NCBI GenBank assembly: GCA_017936205.1
Contig: JAGBGB010000141.1
Span: forward strand, 1 to 19,359
DNA length: 19,359 nt
DNA from: Oscillospiraceae bacterium
Lineage (GTDB): Bacteria; Bacillota; Clostridia; Oscillospirales; Oscillospiraceae
Direction: 5' to 3'
Shown: positions 1 to 7,459 of the stretch, in pieces
Layout: the number at the start of each line of letters is the position of its first letter
Numbering within the stretch: the first letter of the stretch is position 1
Made by a program: the position numbers and the translations under genes
Notes under the pieces: model-generated
The model's database searches: none
The model's input: only the letters and a program-made list of their open reading frames with translations
Told to the model about the DNA's origin: nothing

Positions 1-125
1 CAACCACCAATTCTTGGTGGTTGTCGGACGCGCAATGCGCGCCCCTACGAATGGTACGAAAAATCGGAATTTTCCATTTTCAATTATCCATTCGATCCAA
101 CGGATCGCTAAATCGAAATTTAGCG
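1..125. repeat. Cluster of short inverted repeats, probable interspersed repetitive element
   Basis: This non-coding stretch carries several perfect dyads. Bases 1-10 pair with 14-23 (10-bp stem, 3-base loop). Bases 29-33 pair with 37-41 in a GC-rich CGCGC/GCGCG dyad. Bases 93-98 pair with 102-107, and 106-113 with 118-125. Between them lies an A/T-rich stretch (about 60-90) with the phrase ccattttcaattatcca. From memory, GC-rich dyads next to this kind of A/T-rich phrase recur between genes in gut Oscillospiraceae genomes, so an interspersed repeat is the best reading. No open reading frame here looks real. The repeat-family assignment is recollection, not a search result. Confidence 0.5.
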
Positions 126-137
126 TAGAACCGGTTC

Positions 138-172
138 AGGGGCTGTCTTACCGTATTGGTGAGACAGCCCCT
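138..172 (-). terminator. Stem-loop downstream of the VWA protein gene
   Basis: Bases 138-148 (AGGGGCTGTCT) pair perfectly with 162-172. The stem extends through a T:G pair and ACC/GGT, giving about 15 pairs around a 5-base loop. It begins 26 bases past the TAA stop of the large minus-strand gene, where a transcription terminator is expected. No clear U-tract follows on the minus strand, so efficiency is uncertain. The palindrome GAACCGGTTC (128-137) abuts it. Confidence 0.55.
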
Positions 173-198
173 GGTTTATGGGTTTTGCGTATTGTACT

Positions 199-3100
199 TT
201 AGTTGGCGAAGAACTCCTTTGCAGCATCTACATAGGCAAACAGAGCCTTGCAGAGGCGGAGCAAATCGCCTTCCTTACCAACGCCGTAGGAATCAGCACT
301 GTACTGCATGGAGGAAGATACCTGTGTATCGCCGTGGTATACAGCAGCAGTCAGAACCGTCCTCAGCTCGGCTGCATCCAGGCAGTCGATGGTAAATAGA
401 TAGGTCTGAGCATCTGCATTGTAGACTACAGGATTATCGAGGATTTCTGTCTTGGTCTGACCGTCGGCTCCGAGATAACTAACACGAAGACTCAACTCCT
501 GAGCATCTGCCTCAAAGTCAGAAGCATCCACAAGCAATTTCACCGCAACAGTGCTGTCCAGAGACAGGGTTTTCCCTGCCCAGGTCACAGTAGCTGCTTC
601 CAGATCATCCAGAACAGAGAAATTGCTTTCAAAGGAAACTGTATCCAGATCTGTCAGATACTGCTGATGCACAACACTGAGCTCTTCATCTGCCAATGCA
701 TCGGTCTGATAATCCTTATAAAGCTGAGTAGCAGCACCATAGCGAAGCAGGTTGGCACACAAGGTCTTCACGCTGTCGTGAATGCCATCCTTATTCAGCA
801 TGGTGTAAGCGTACAGGGCAATACTGTAATCATCCGCAGGAGAAGTATAAACCTCCTCCTCCTTATACGCACGGAGGACAGCACGAACATTCTCGTTCAT
901 CTGAGCCGCAGAGAGACAGTCCAGGGTGAAGTAGATGTAATCTCCCTTCTCAACAGGCTCGGGATTGATCAGCTGACCGCCTACAGTGCAATGGAGATAG
1001 TATGCATCGAAATCAGCCAAAGCAGCCTTGGGAACAATGTAGTTGATACCAATGTTGCTCTGGAGATTCAGAGAATGAGATAGCTTGAGATGATCCAGAA
1101 CTTCAACAGGGGCTTCCTGATCAAAGGCTTCGCAAGCCTGCAGCATAACAGACTCATCCACGGTAATTCCCATAGAGGCGCCAATCGTCTTTACATGAAC
1201 GATGGAAAGAATACCGGCCCCCGCATTCCTTAGCACAACAGTCCCCTTATAATGGGAGAAGTCATAGAACATCTCTGTGGTGCAGGTCAAATTACTGAGA
1301 GTAGTTTGTCCGGCCGGATCCTTGTAATCCTCCCACTTTTTCGTACCGGCATTCCATACCTGAACTCTGCAGGCGGTTCCATTTTCAGACTTCAAGCTCA
1401 AATGGACTTTCGTGCCCGTAGCATTGAAGCCCACACCGCAATTCTGTTTCAGGTAGACTTCCGTCTTGGGACCATGTGTTCTGTATGCCTTATTGTAATA
1501 GTAGAAGTGAGAGCCCAGAATTTCACGAACATAAGCCTGACTCAGGAATAAGTACGGTTGATCTTCAGTGGGTTTCGGATTGTCAATACAGTAGCGCGGT
1601 CTGTCATTATAGAAGGTAAAGAAGATTTCCTTACCATGCTTCGGATCCTTATAGCGCTTACCGTTCTCGTCCAGATAGTAGATCCTGTCGCCCACCTTCT
1701 GAATGGATACCGTATCTTCCATACCAAGAGGATGCCCTGTTAAATTGCTTTGCTCAACACCATTAATATCTGTGGTCTTATTCAAGTCAGCCATGTAAAG
1801 CATTCCAATACCACTGACACCGCCGTTCCAGTTGGTGGCATCAATGATCATGTCACGCAGATCAGAGAATGTAGCATAGCCTTCATTCGCCTGCCCATGG
1901 GCAAAATTAGTAACGGTACCTGCTACCGCAGGATTAAATACGCGAATGCCGTCCACATAGACATTATAACTACCGCGAAGAGCACGAGTCTCAGCATTGA
2001 TCACCCGAGTCTCAGAAGGAATGTAGGTAAAATCTACAGAACGATCATAGCCCAGCAATTCACGCAGGTGTTCCTCTGTGAGTGCTGACTTCAGTGCAAA
2101 CATAGGATGATAGTACGCTGTCAGCTTGACCTTATAGGTTCCATGTGTACCTTCCCAACGGATTACGGGTACCTGTCTATAGGTTCCGGTGCTCAGATAA
2201 GTGTCACAGAGAATACTTGCCTTCAAAGTGTCGCCGGAGAAGATTTCAGCAATCATGACACCACTGTCCGGAGCGGTTCTGGAAAGAACCTCGAAGCCTG
2301 TACCGCGGAAGGTGAACTCAGCCTGTGCCGTATTCTCCATAACCTTGGTAACAGGGTCATCGTCCTTATCATAGGTAATTGCATCAGCCTTGACCGTAGC
2401 ATACATAATAGCACCATGGAGGTCGCCATTGGTTACGTACTTGGCATCATAGCCATGGACTTCCCCATTGTTAAAGCTTTGCTCAATGGTAGCATATGTA
2501 CCGCTTCCCTTCCAGGCTACACGTTTCGTGGTATCTGTACGAGTTTTCTGGGTACCATCCTTACCGGTGTAATTAACCGTCTGCGTAGAAAGGGTTGCCG
2601 CACCAAGGAAGTTCAAGAAGGTATTGTCATAGGTCACCACATTGGCAGGGATAATGGTAACTTCACGGTTCACAACCTTACTGTTTGTTCCCTTGGGGGC
2701 ATTCTGAGTCGTGAACTTATAACCGATCTCTGCCGTATCAGCATTGATCATCTTGTTGTTGAAGTTGTAGACCATCTTCTTGGAGGTGCTGTTGAAGGTA
2801 CCATTGGTAATAGAGCTGAGTTTGGTACTATCCCCTTCCATACCCATATCCACTGAAATAGTTCCATCAAAATCAACAACCGCAAACTTGGGAACGTAGT
2901 AGGTGGGATACAATGTAGTATTGACATTGGGATAAGGTGCTCTGCCAAAGGAATCTGTATTGCTGGTGGCGTTTGTCAGCTTAGCAACCAGTGTAAACAT
3001 CTGGTCTGTTTTAAGGTTCGCCAAAGTGTCCTGAACATTAGAGACATTCGTGGCCATGGAAGTCGCATGGAGAGCAGCCGCCTTATGGAGTAGGACAGTA

Positions 3101-6100
3101 TTATTGGGTGCCTTCAGCTGCACGTCGAAACTGACATAATCCAGATTGGACAGCCCTTTATCATTGGAAGGCTTTAAAGTATCCGGTATACGAACCATAT
3201 TGTCCAGAACAGATTTCAGCTTATTAGTTGAAGTTCCACTGTGAAGGCTGATGTAATCCTCCAGAGAAATGAAATAGTCATAGCACTCTGCGCCAACGGT
3301 GCAGAAAACATTTGCATTGGGAACCTCGTAGTTACTGAGCTTACTACCCTTCGCACTATCAGCAGAGCTGTCAGCAGCATAGCAACCACTTGTATTCTTT
3401 GTCAGAGGAATGTTGTTGCCGCCCATTGTATTGTTGCGGTCAACCTCCAGAGGGATCTCCATATAGACCTTATACCCCTTAGAAAGATCCAAGGTAGATC
3501 CATCTATAGCCTTGGCAGCACTGTTTGTACTGAGAGCTGTCTCACGGAGGAAGGACTGTTTTGCATCCGTCCACTGCAGGGTTACAGAGAATCGCTGATC
3601 ATCAAAGGGGGCAATATGGACCTTATATCCGGCACCGGTAATGATTTGTGCATTAGTGTTCGAAACTTGGTGCTGACCAATAAGAACCTTGTCCCCAAAC
3701 TTGTCAGCCCCCAGATATGGAGCAGCATAAATCTTGATGGGTGCCTCAGGGTCAGGCTTCCATTCACGACCAAACTCTTCATAAAGCCACAGGGAGGCCA
3801 CTCCGGTATACCCAGCAGTGCTGATAGACGGTGCATTGGAATCCCAAATTGTCGTCATCTGTGTTGCAATACTAGAACCTGCCGAAGTATCAGAGAAGAA
3901 GAAGTCTCCGGTAGTTTTTGCTCCGGCGGAGTTGTAATCTGTAGCTTCCTTGTATCGAGAAGAAACCAGATTCAAGAAGTTATTTGCCTTCTGAGCCTCA
4001 GTGCCGGTGGAATAACTGGAAGTATAGTACTTCGTAGAATCCAATCCGGCCATAATACCAATGGTATATACCGTTGTGTATTGGTTTGCCTTCAATCGTC
4101 TGGAGGCATCAATGGCATCCGTTGCAACTGTGTTGTTAAAATCCAAATTGCTGGTAGGGCAGCCATCGGTCAGCAGGATTACAACACGCCTTCTGGCACT
4201 GCTCGCAGCCGGAATGTAGTTGGTCTTTGTCTGGGTCGCAGCGCTCTTTCCTGCAGATTTCTCCAGGGCACTAACCTCCCCTGACAGAACCTGCAAGGCA
4301 CAGTCCGTTCTGGTGGCACCGTATACATGGGTCCCTCTCAGCACAGAGAGAATGCTCTCATAATTACTATGGTTCATCTGTGTGCTGACTTTGTTACAGC
4401 TTGCATTATTGGAGGTCTTATATTTACTATCCTCATCATAATAAGGGTAGTTGGAAATAAACACACTCTGACCAAAACCAAGAAGAGAGACAGTATGATA
4501 TTGACCCTTCTTCAGGTTGGATGTGCTGTTATAGAGCTTCTGAAGGAAACCTTCAACAGCATGCTGCATTTTGCCCAAGCGGCAGGGTCCTATTTCAAAG
4601 GGTACACCGCTAACCGTATAACCCTGTGCCTTACAAAGCTCCTCGTACAGATCCCAGCCAGCGCTCATGCTGACCCAGCCCACATGGGAACAGGGCTTTA
4701 AGCCGGTGCTGTTCCAAGGGTAAATACCGTAGTCTCTGTGAACAGTACCATTGCAATTACAAGATTTTTTCAAAACCTGCATCTGCCATTCCCCTCTGTA
4801 ATAGCGCATGGGCATGTGATAGACATAGGCCTTACCGCCACTGCCGCCCTTATTGTTATTCCGTCTCCAGCAGGAGGCACGATAATAGCCCGGGAATTTG
4901 GTCTTATCCAAGCTATCCAAATAAGTGGTCATATCAGCCTTCTTGCTCAGCTTCTTGGTGCTGGTAAGATCAGCCATAGAGCTGGAACGGTCAACAACAA
5001 GAGAAACATCCAGGGGCTTGCCGTAGCGCGAGAGATTCATCTTTGCAAGATCAACAGCATTGACTGTCAGCTTATACTTGTCATCGTCTGCGCTAACGCC
5101 GTTGTCGTATACCTGAGTTAGCTCACCGCTAAGATCATCCTTCTTGATAGTGACCTTGGTCAGTCTAAATTCTGTATTATACTTACAGGTAAAAGTAGAA
5201 GGGTCGGTAATGAACTTCTTCATATCGGTCCATGTACCGTTGATCTGCTGCCATACCTGCCAGCCCCAAATGGTTTGCTGGGTGGAGGTCTCAGAGTCAG
5301 CCTGCTCATGGTCCCAGTCCACAGCCTTCTTGCCATAGCCAACATAGCCGAAGCCTTGGGAGAAGGTTGAACCGTCTGCTTTCTTATATCGGACACTGAC
5401 AGGAGCGGTATTTGCAGGTCCTACGTAGATGTAGTCCACATAGATACGAGTATGTTCTGTAAAGGTGCCCTTCTGGGCATCCGTAGGCTGAATGGGATCC
5501 CAGCGGACGCCGTAAAGGGTTTTTCCCACCTGTGCCGCCGGTGTGCTCCACTGGATGGTCTGACCGGCAGTCTGTCTCTTAATCGTCTTCGAACCGCAGC
5601 TTGCCCACGCATCCACATCATTGCTGGTACGAATGGTGAGATAACTGTTGTAAGTCCCGGTGCCACCGTCAGTAAAGAACTTATTGGCAGTGGTTTCATA
5701 AATACGAATCTGAACAATATCTCCACTCTTAAGAGCATAGGATTTCAGTCTCTCCAAACCGCTTCCTTTTGTTTCAACAGGCATATACAGTCTGGGATCA
5801 TCCCCCTGGAAGTAACCGGCAATCAAGCCCTGCTTGTTGGCAGCAAAGTACTGATTACTGGAGCTGTCGGTCTTCACCTGCCAGTTAAAGTTACGGGAGG
5901 CGCTGCCAACCTTGAAGTCCAGGAATACATAATCGGGCCCACGGACATCCTTGGTTTCGGGATCTGTCTCCCCTAAGAGGTTTGCACGATCTTCGTCATC
6001 CAAGTAGCCAAATTCCCGATCCTCCTGCTCCCCCAGAAGCTCATCCAGCTCAGGGCAAACAATTTGCGGCTCGTAATCGTCCACAAGCTCCTCGGAAGCT

Positions 6101-6258
6101 TCTTCCTCAGCATCCATCCGAGCGATCAGATCATTGACATCAATCTGAATCTGTTCCCTGTCCCCTTGTTCCGCAAAGGCTACAGTGCCCAAGCTTAACA
6201 AGGTAGCGAAAATCAGGACAAATGCCAGAACACTACGAAATAACTGACTTCTTTCCAT
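199..6258 (-). CDS. Very large secreted surface protein with VWA domain and Cys-rich insertion (2019 aa)
   Basis: A signal peptide covers residues 1-29: MERSQLFR, a hydrophobic core, then AFA before Glu30. An acidic stretch follows (about 31-80). The VWA domain has a complete MIDAS set: D423-R-S-S-S, T649 in TRTDCAL and D698 in LLTDGCP. D423 and T649 are much farther apart than usual because a cysteine-rich segment is inserted (CNCNGTV, KPCSHVGW, GPCRLG). Beta-rich, Asn/Thr-rich extracellular sequence follows. The last ~290 residues hold two diverged copies of one module: FTLDCLSAAQ...LLRYGAATQLYKDY and FTIDCLDAAEL...LLRLCKALFAYVDAAKEFF. I see no LPXTG motif, C-terminal membrane segment or obvious wall-binding repeats. 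The ATG at 6258 is chosen because AAAGGAGA precedes it and the signal peptide follows; an in-frame upstream start at 6306 would overlap the preceding gene. It is probably a metal-dependent adhesin-like protein; its ligand is unknown. Confidence 0.85.
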   Translation of the reverse strand: MERSQLFRSVLAFVLIFATLLSLGTVAFAEQGDREQIQIDVNDLIARMDAEEEASEELVDDYEPQIVCPELDELLGEQEDREFGYLDDEDRANLLGETDPETKDVRGPDYVFLDFKVGSASRNFNWQVKTDSSSNQYFAANKQGLIAGYFQGDDPRLYMPVETKGSGLERLKSYALKSGDIVQIRIYETTANKFFTDGGTGTYNSYLTIRTSNDVDAWASCGSKTIKRQTAGQTIQWSTPAAQVGKTLYGVRWDPIQPTDAQKGTFTEHTRIYVDYIYVGPANTAPVSVRYKKADGSTFSQGFGYVGYGKKAVDWDHEQADSETSTQQTIWGWQVWQQINGTWTDMKKFITDPSTFTCKYNTEFRLTKVTIKKDDLSGELTQVYDNGVSADDDKYKLTVNAVDLAKMNLSRYGKPLDVSLVVDRSSSMADLTSTKKLSKKADMTTYLDSLDKTKFPGYYRASCWRRNNNKGGSGGKAYVYHMPMRYYRGEWQMQVLKKSCNCNGTVHRDYGIYPWNSTGLKPCSHVGWVSMSAGWDLYEELCKAQGYTVSGVPFEIGPCRLGKMQHAVEGFLQKLYNSTSNLKKGQYHTVSLLGFGQSVFISNYPYYDEDSKYKTSNNASCNKVSTQMNHSNYESILSVLRGTHVYGATRTDCALQVLSGEVSALEKSAGKSAATQTKTNYIPAASSARRRVVILLTDGCPTSNLDFNNTVATDAIDASRRLKANQYTTVYTIGIMAGLDSTKYYTSSYSTGTEAQKANNFLNLVSSRYKEATDYNSAGAKTTGDFFFSDTSAGSSIATQMTTIWDSNAPSISTAGYTGVASLWLYEEFGREWKPDPEAPIKIYAAPYLGADKFGDKVLIGQHQVSNTNAQIITGAGYKVHIAPFDDQRFSVTLQWTDAKQSFLRETALSTNSAAKAIDGSTLDLSKGYKVYMEIPLEVDRNNTMGGNNIPLTKNTSGCYAADSSADSAKGSKLSNYEVPNANVFCTVGAECYDYFISLEDYISLHSGTSTNKLKSVLDNMVRIPDTLKPSNDKGLSNLDYVSFDVQLKAPNNTVLLHKAAALHATSMATNVSNVQDTLANLKTDQMFTLVAKLTNATSNTDSFGRAPYPNVNTTLYPTYYVPKFAVVDFDGTISVDMGMEGDSTKLSSITNGTFNSTSKKMVYNFNNKMINADTAEIGYKFTTQNAPKGTNSKVVNREVTIIPANVVTYDNTFLNFLGAATLSTQTVNYTGKDGTQKTRTDTTKRVAWKGSGTYATIEQSFNNGEVHGYDAKYVTNGDLHGAIMYATVKADAITYDKDDDPVTKVMENTAQAEFTFRGTGFEVLSRTAPDSGVMIAEIFSGDTLKASILCDTYLSTGTYRQVPVIRWEGTHGTYKVKLTAYYHPMFALKSALTEEHLRELLGYDRSVDFTYIPSETRVINAETRALRGSYNVYVDGIRVFNPAVAGTVTNFAHGQANEGYATFSDLRDMIIDATNWNGGVSGIGMLYMADLNKTTDINGVEQSNLTGHPLGMEDTVSIQKVGDRIYYLDENGKRYKDPKHGKEIFFTFYNDRPRYCIDNPKPTEDQPYLFLSQAYVREILGSHFYYYNKAYRTHGPKTEVYLKQNCGVGFNATGTKVHLSLKSENGTACRVQVWNAGTKKWEDYKDPAGQTTLSNLTCTTEMFYDFSHYKGTVVLRNAGAGILSIVHVKTIGASMGITVDESVMLQACEAFDQEAPVEVLDHLKLSHSLNLQSNIGINYIVPKAALADFDAYYLHCTVGGQLINPEPVEKGDYIYFTLDCLSAAQMNENVRAVLRAYKEEEVYTSPADDYSIALYAYTMLNKDGIHDSVKTLCANLLRYGAATQLYKDYQTDALADEELSVVHQQYLTDLDTVSFESNFSVLDDLEAATVTWAGKTLSLDSTVAVKLLVDASDFEADAQELSLRVSYLGADGQTKTEILDNPVVYNADAQTYLFTIDCLDAAELRTVLTAAVYHGDTQVSSSMQYSADSYGVGKEGDLLRLCKALFAYVDAAKEFFAN

Positions 6259-6280
6259 AAACAATTCTCCTTTCATGAAA

Positions 6281-6526
6281 TTAGGATGTAAAGATTGCGC
6301 TTGCACTGGTATGGAAGCACATCTGCATCACCTTATCAGAAATGTTACATTGATCCCAGTTTTCACCGAACACCATGAAGGTGGTAGATGTACCCGGTGC
6401 CTGAATAGGATATCCGCACATTTCCAAGTCACTGTAGATCGGGCTCTTAAAGTCACATCCGCATAGCATTTCCTCAGGATGCAGATCCTCACATATAAGC
6501 CTTGGTTTCTCGTAATTTCTCTTCAT
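6281..6526 (-). CDS. Small Cys-rich protein encoded upstream of the VWA surface protein (81 aa)
   Basis: I do not recognise a named family. The protein begins MKRNYEKPRLICEDLHPEEM, an opening (YEKP... then a short acidic helix and Cys) that I recall from many small Clostridia proteins of unknown role, some resembling leader-peptide precursors. It has six cysteines (12, 22, 24, 37, 60, 70), no signal peptide and no membrane segment. GGGAGG sits just upstream of the ATG. Its stop is 22 bases before the start of the large VWA gene, so the two are almost certainly cotranscribed from the promoter near 6634-6662. Possible roles are a partner or chaperone of the VWA protein, or a modified peptide precursor. 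No modifying enzyme is visible in the window, so the precursor idea is weak. Confidence 0.75.
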   Translation of the reverse strand: MKRNYEKPRLICEDLHPEEMLCGCDFKSPIYSDLEMCGYPIQAPGTSTTFMVFGENWDQCNISDKVMQMCFHTSASAIFTS

Positions 6527-6633
6527 TTTATCCTCCCTTGGTTAATTTTACATTCGAATCGTAAAACAATTACATTCACAGGAAATCAATATTCTGTAAA
6601 AACTTATACAATCCCATGTATTGAATTGTATTT

Positions 6634-6662
6634 ATTATACAGCAGTCCCACGAATAAATCAA
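6634..6662 (-). promoter_or_regulatory. Probable vegetative (SigA-type) promoter for the small protein/VWA operon
   Basis: On the minus strand there is a perfect TATAAT -10 box (6634-6639) and TTGATT as a -35 box (6657-6662), matching 4 of 6 consensus bases, with a 17-base spacer. Transcription would begin near 6627, giving a leader of about 100 bases before the ATG at 6526. The surroundings are A/T-rich. This is a pattern match only. Confidence 0.55.
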
Positions 6663-6772
6663 CTAATTTGTTCCAAATATTAATCATATCATGTATGTTT
6701 TTTTAAATAACAGCACAACAGGCTCTGTCCGTTCTATTTGAAACGGTTTACAATTTGTTGTAGACATTCTTG

Positions 6773-6801
6773 GAACAATGTGATCACTGTCAACATATGA
6801 T
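6773..6801 (+). promoter_or_regulatory. Candidate SigE (mother-cell) promoter for the cotJ operon
   Basis: CATATGAT (6794-6801) matches the SigE -10 consensus CATACAAT at 6 of 8 positions. GAACAAT (6773-6779) matches the -35 pattern KMATATT at 5 of 7, with 14 bases between them. The cotJ operon of Bacillus subtilis is known to be SigE-dependent, which is why I looked for this pattern. The implied start, near 6807-6809, falls at the base of the hairpin ahead of the Shine-Dalgarno sequence. The match is imperfect and could be chance. Confidence 0.35.
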
Positions 6802-6805
6802 GAAT

Positions 6806-6822
6806 CGGGACGAAGAGTCCCG
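6806..6822 (+). promoter_or_regulatory. 5' leader hairpin next to the cotJAB ribosome binding site
   Basis: CGGGAC (6806-6811) pairs perfectly with GTCCCG (6817-6822) around the loop GAAGA. The Shine-Dalgarno AAAGGAGG starts at the next base (6823-6830). The AGGAGG core is 7 bases from the TTG at 6838 but 13 from the next ATG (6844), so it decides the TTG start. If the SigE candidate is right, the hairpin is at the extreme 5' end of the mRNA, where such stems can protect transcripts from decay. It leaves the ribosome binding site unpaired. Confidence 0.5.
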
Positions 6823-6837
6823 AAAGGAGGAATCAAC

Positions 6838-7338
6838 TTGGAAATGAGAATGCAGAGTCGGGCATGTGAGCGTTGCGATGGGGATCGGCGGTACGACATG
6901 GAGAACACTGTGGATTATCGTGAAGGAATCCTTCCTTCCACAGCGCCCTTAGCAAATCCCTTTGTGCCCTTCCAGAAGAATAATCCCCCAACCTACGATG
7001 CAGATAAGGGGGTGGTTCGTGGAACCCTGTTCCCCGGGCTGGATCTCCCCTACCATGGAATGGTCAACAACGGTACACTGAGCCAGACCCATCTTCATGA
7101 GCTGCAAACCTTAGCCTTCGCTATCACTGAGCTGGGAGAATATCTGGATACTCACAGCGATGACCGAGAAGCCTTCAACCTTTTCCGCAGCTACGCCCAG
7201 CTTTACCGTGAGGGTTGTGAAAGATACGAGGCAATGCACGGTCCGCTAACTCAAAAATCCGCAGCGGAACAAGACAGTTACAACTGGCTGAGGGATCCGT
7301 GGCCCTGGGACTTCGATGCCAATAAGGAGGGATTCTGA
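6838..7338 (+). CDS. Fused spore-coat-associated protein CotJA-CotJB (166 aa)
   Basis: Residues 1-75 look like CotJA: an N-terminal CxxC (Cys10, Cys13), then ILPSTAPLANPFVPFQ and GTLFPGLDLPYHGMV. Residues 85-160 look like CotJB: LHELQTLAFAITELGEYLDT, then CERYEAMHGPLT and the Trp-rich YNWLRDPWPWDF. The two are normally separate genes of about 60-90 codons, the second starting near the end of the first; here one uninterrupted frame encodes both. The start is TTG, supported by AGGAGG at 7-base spacing. CotJ proteins act in the mother cell in assembly of the inner coat, with the manganese-catalase-like CotJC as the third member. The cotJC start lies 2 bases past this stop, so translation is probably coupled. 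The family assignment is from recognised motifs; the fusion is read directly from the frame. Confidence 0.85.
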   Translation: MEMRMQSRACERCDGDRRYDMENTVDYREGILPSTAPLANPFVPFQKNNPPTYDADKGVVRGTLFPGLDLPYHGMVNNGTLSQTHLHELQTLAFAITELGEYLDTHSDDREAFNLFRSYAQLYREGCERYEAMHGPLTQKSAAEQDSYNWLRDPWPWDFDANKEGF

Positions 7339-7340
7339 GT

Positions 7341-7433
7341 ATGTTTGTCTATGAAAAGAAGCTCCAATACCCCGTCAAGATCGCCAACTGCAACCCCAAG
7401 CTGGCAAGCATCATAATCAGCCAATATGGTGGA
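7341..7433 (+). pseudogene. cotJC: 5' fragment of cotJC (manganese catalase-like spore coat protein), split by the prophage
   Basis: The frame opens MFVYEKKLQYPVKI and continues to IIISQYGG at codons 24-31, matching the conserved N-terminus of CotJC, a ferritin-like manganese catalase of roughly 190-200 residues. CotJC should continue with a P-D-G-E-L type sequence and helices carrying the metal-binding Glu/His residues. Instead the next codons (RYTNRLLNHSRG...) are unrelated and run into a terminator and then antisense to a phage gene; the frame ends at 7598. AAGGAGG (7324-7330) is a good ribosome binding site 10 bases upstream. About 160 C-terminal residues are missing and presumably lie at the far end of the prophage. 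As it stands, no catalase can be made. Excision may restore the gene, so 'split gene' may be truer than 'dead gene'. Confidence 0.8.
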
Positions 7434-7447
7434 CGGTACACCAATAG
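7421..7447. other. Probable attachment-site junction (attL or attR) inside cotJC
   Basis: CotJC homology stops after the Gly30-Gly31 codons (7428-7433), so the crossover is at or near these bases. An imperfect dyad is centred on 7435: GGTG (7428-7431) mirrors CACC (7439-7442). CCAATA occurs on both sides as a direct repeat (7421-7426 and 7441-7446). Such partial dyads around a short core fit half-sites of large serine integrases, but they may be accidental. The exact shared core can be fixed only by comparing the other prophage end or an empty cotJC. Confidence 0.5.
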
Positions 7448-7459
7448 ACTATTAAACCA

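Larger units (their letters stand above)
6527..6837. other. Divergent intergenic region between the surface-protein operon and the cotJ operon
   Basis: This A/T-rich stretch of 311 bases has no credible gene. It holds the minus-strand SigA-type promoter (6634-6662), a weak inverted repeat CCGTT/AACGG (6729-6733 with 6742-6746) that could be an operator or chance, a possible SigE promoter (6773-6801) and a hairpin just before the cotJAB ribosome binding site (6806-6822). I see no riboswitch or RNA gene. Confidence 0.6.

Noticed and set aside
2107..2856. Plus-strand open frame of 249 codons opposite the VWA gene
   Set aside because: Shadow frame with no ribosome site and no recognisable protein pattern; the minus-strand frame is continuous and has a signal peptide and VWA motifs.
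3241..4284. Long plus-strand open frame (347 codons) opposite the VWA gene
   Set aside because: It is antisense to a well-supported coding sequence, has no ribosome binding site, and its residue mix (Cys/Ile/Arg-rich, no domain pattern) is typical of a shadow frame.
6259..6306. Upstream ATG at 6306 as the start of the VWA gene
   Set aside because: It would overlap the end of the 81-residue gene and place 16 residues before the signal peptide; AAAGGAGA and the signal peptide both point to 6258.
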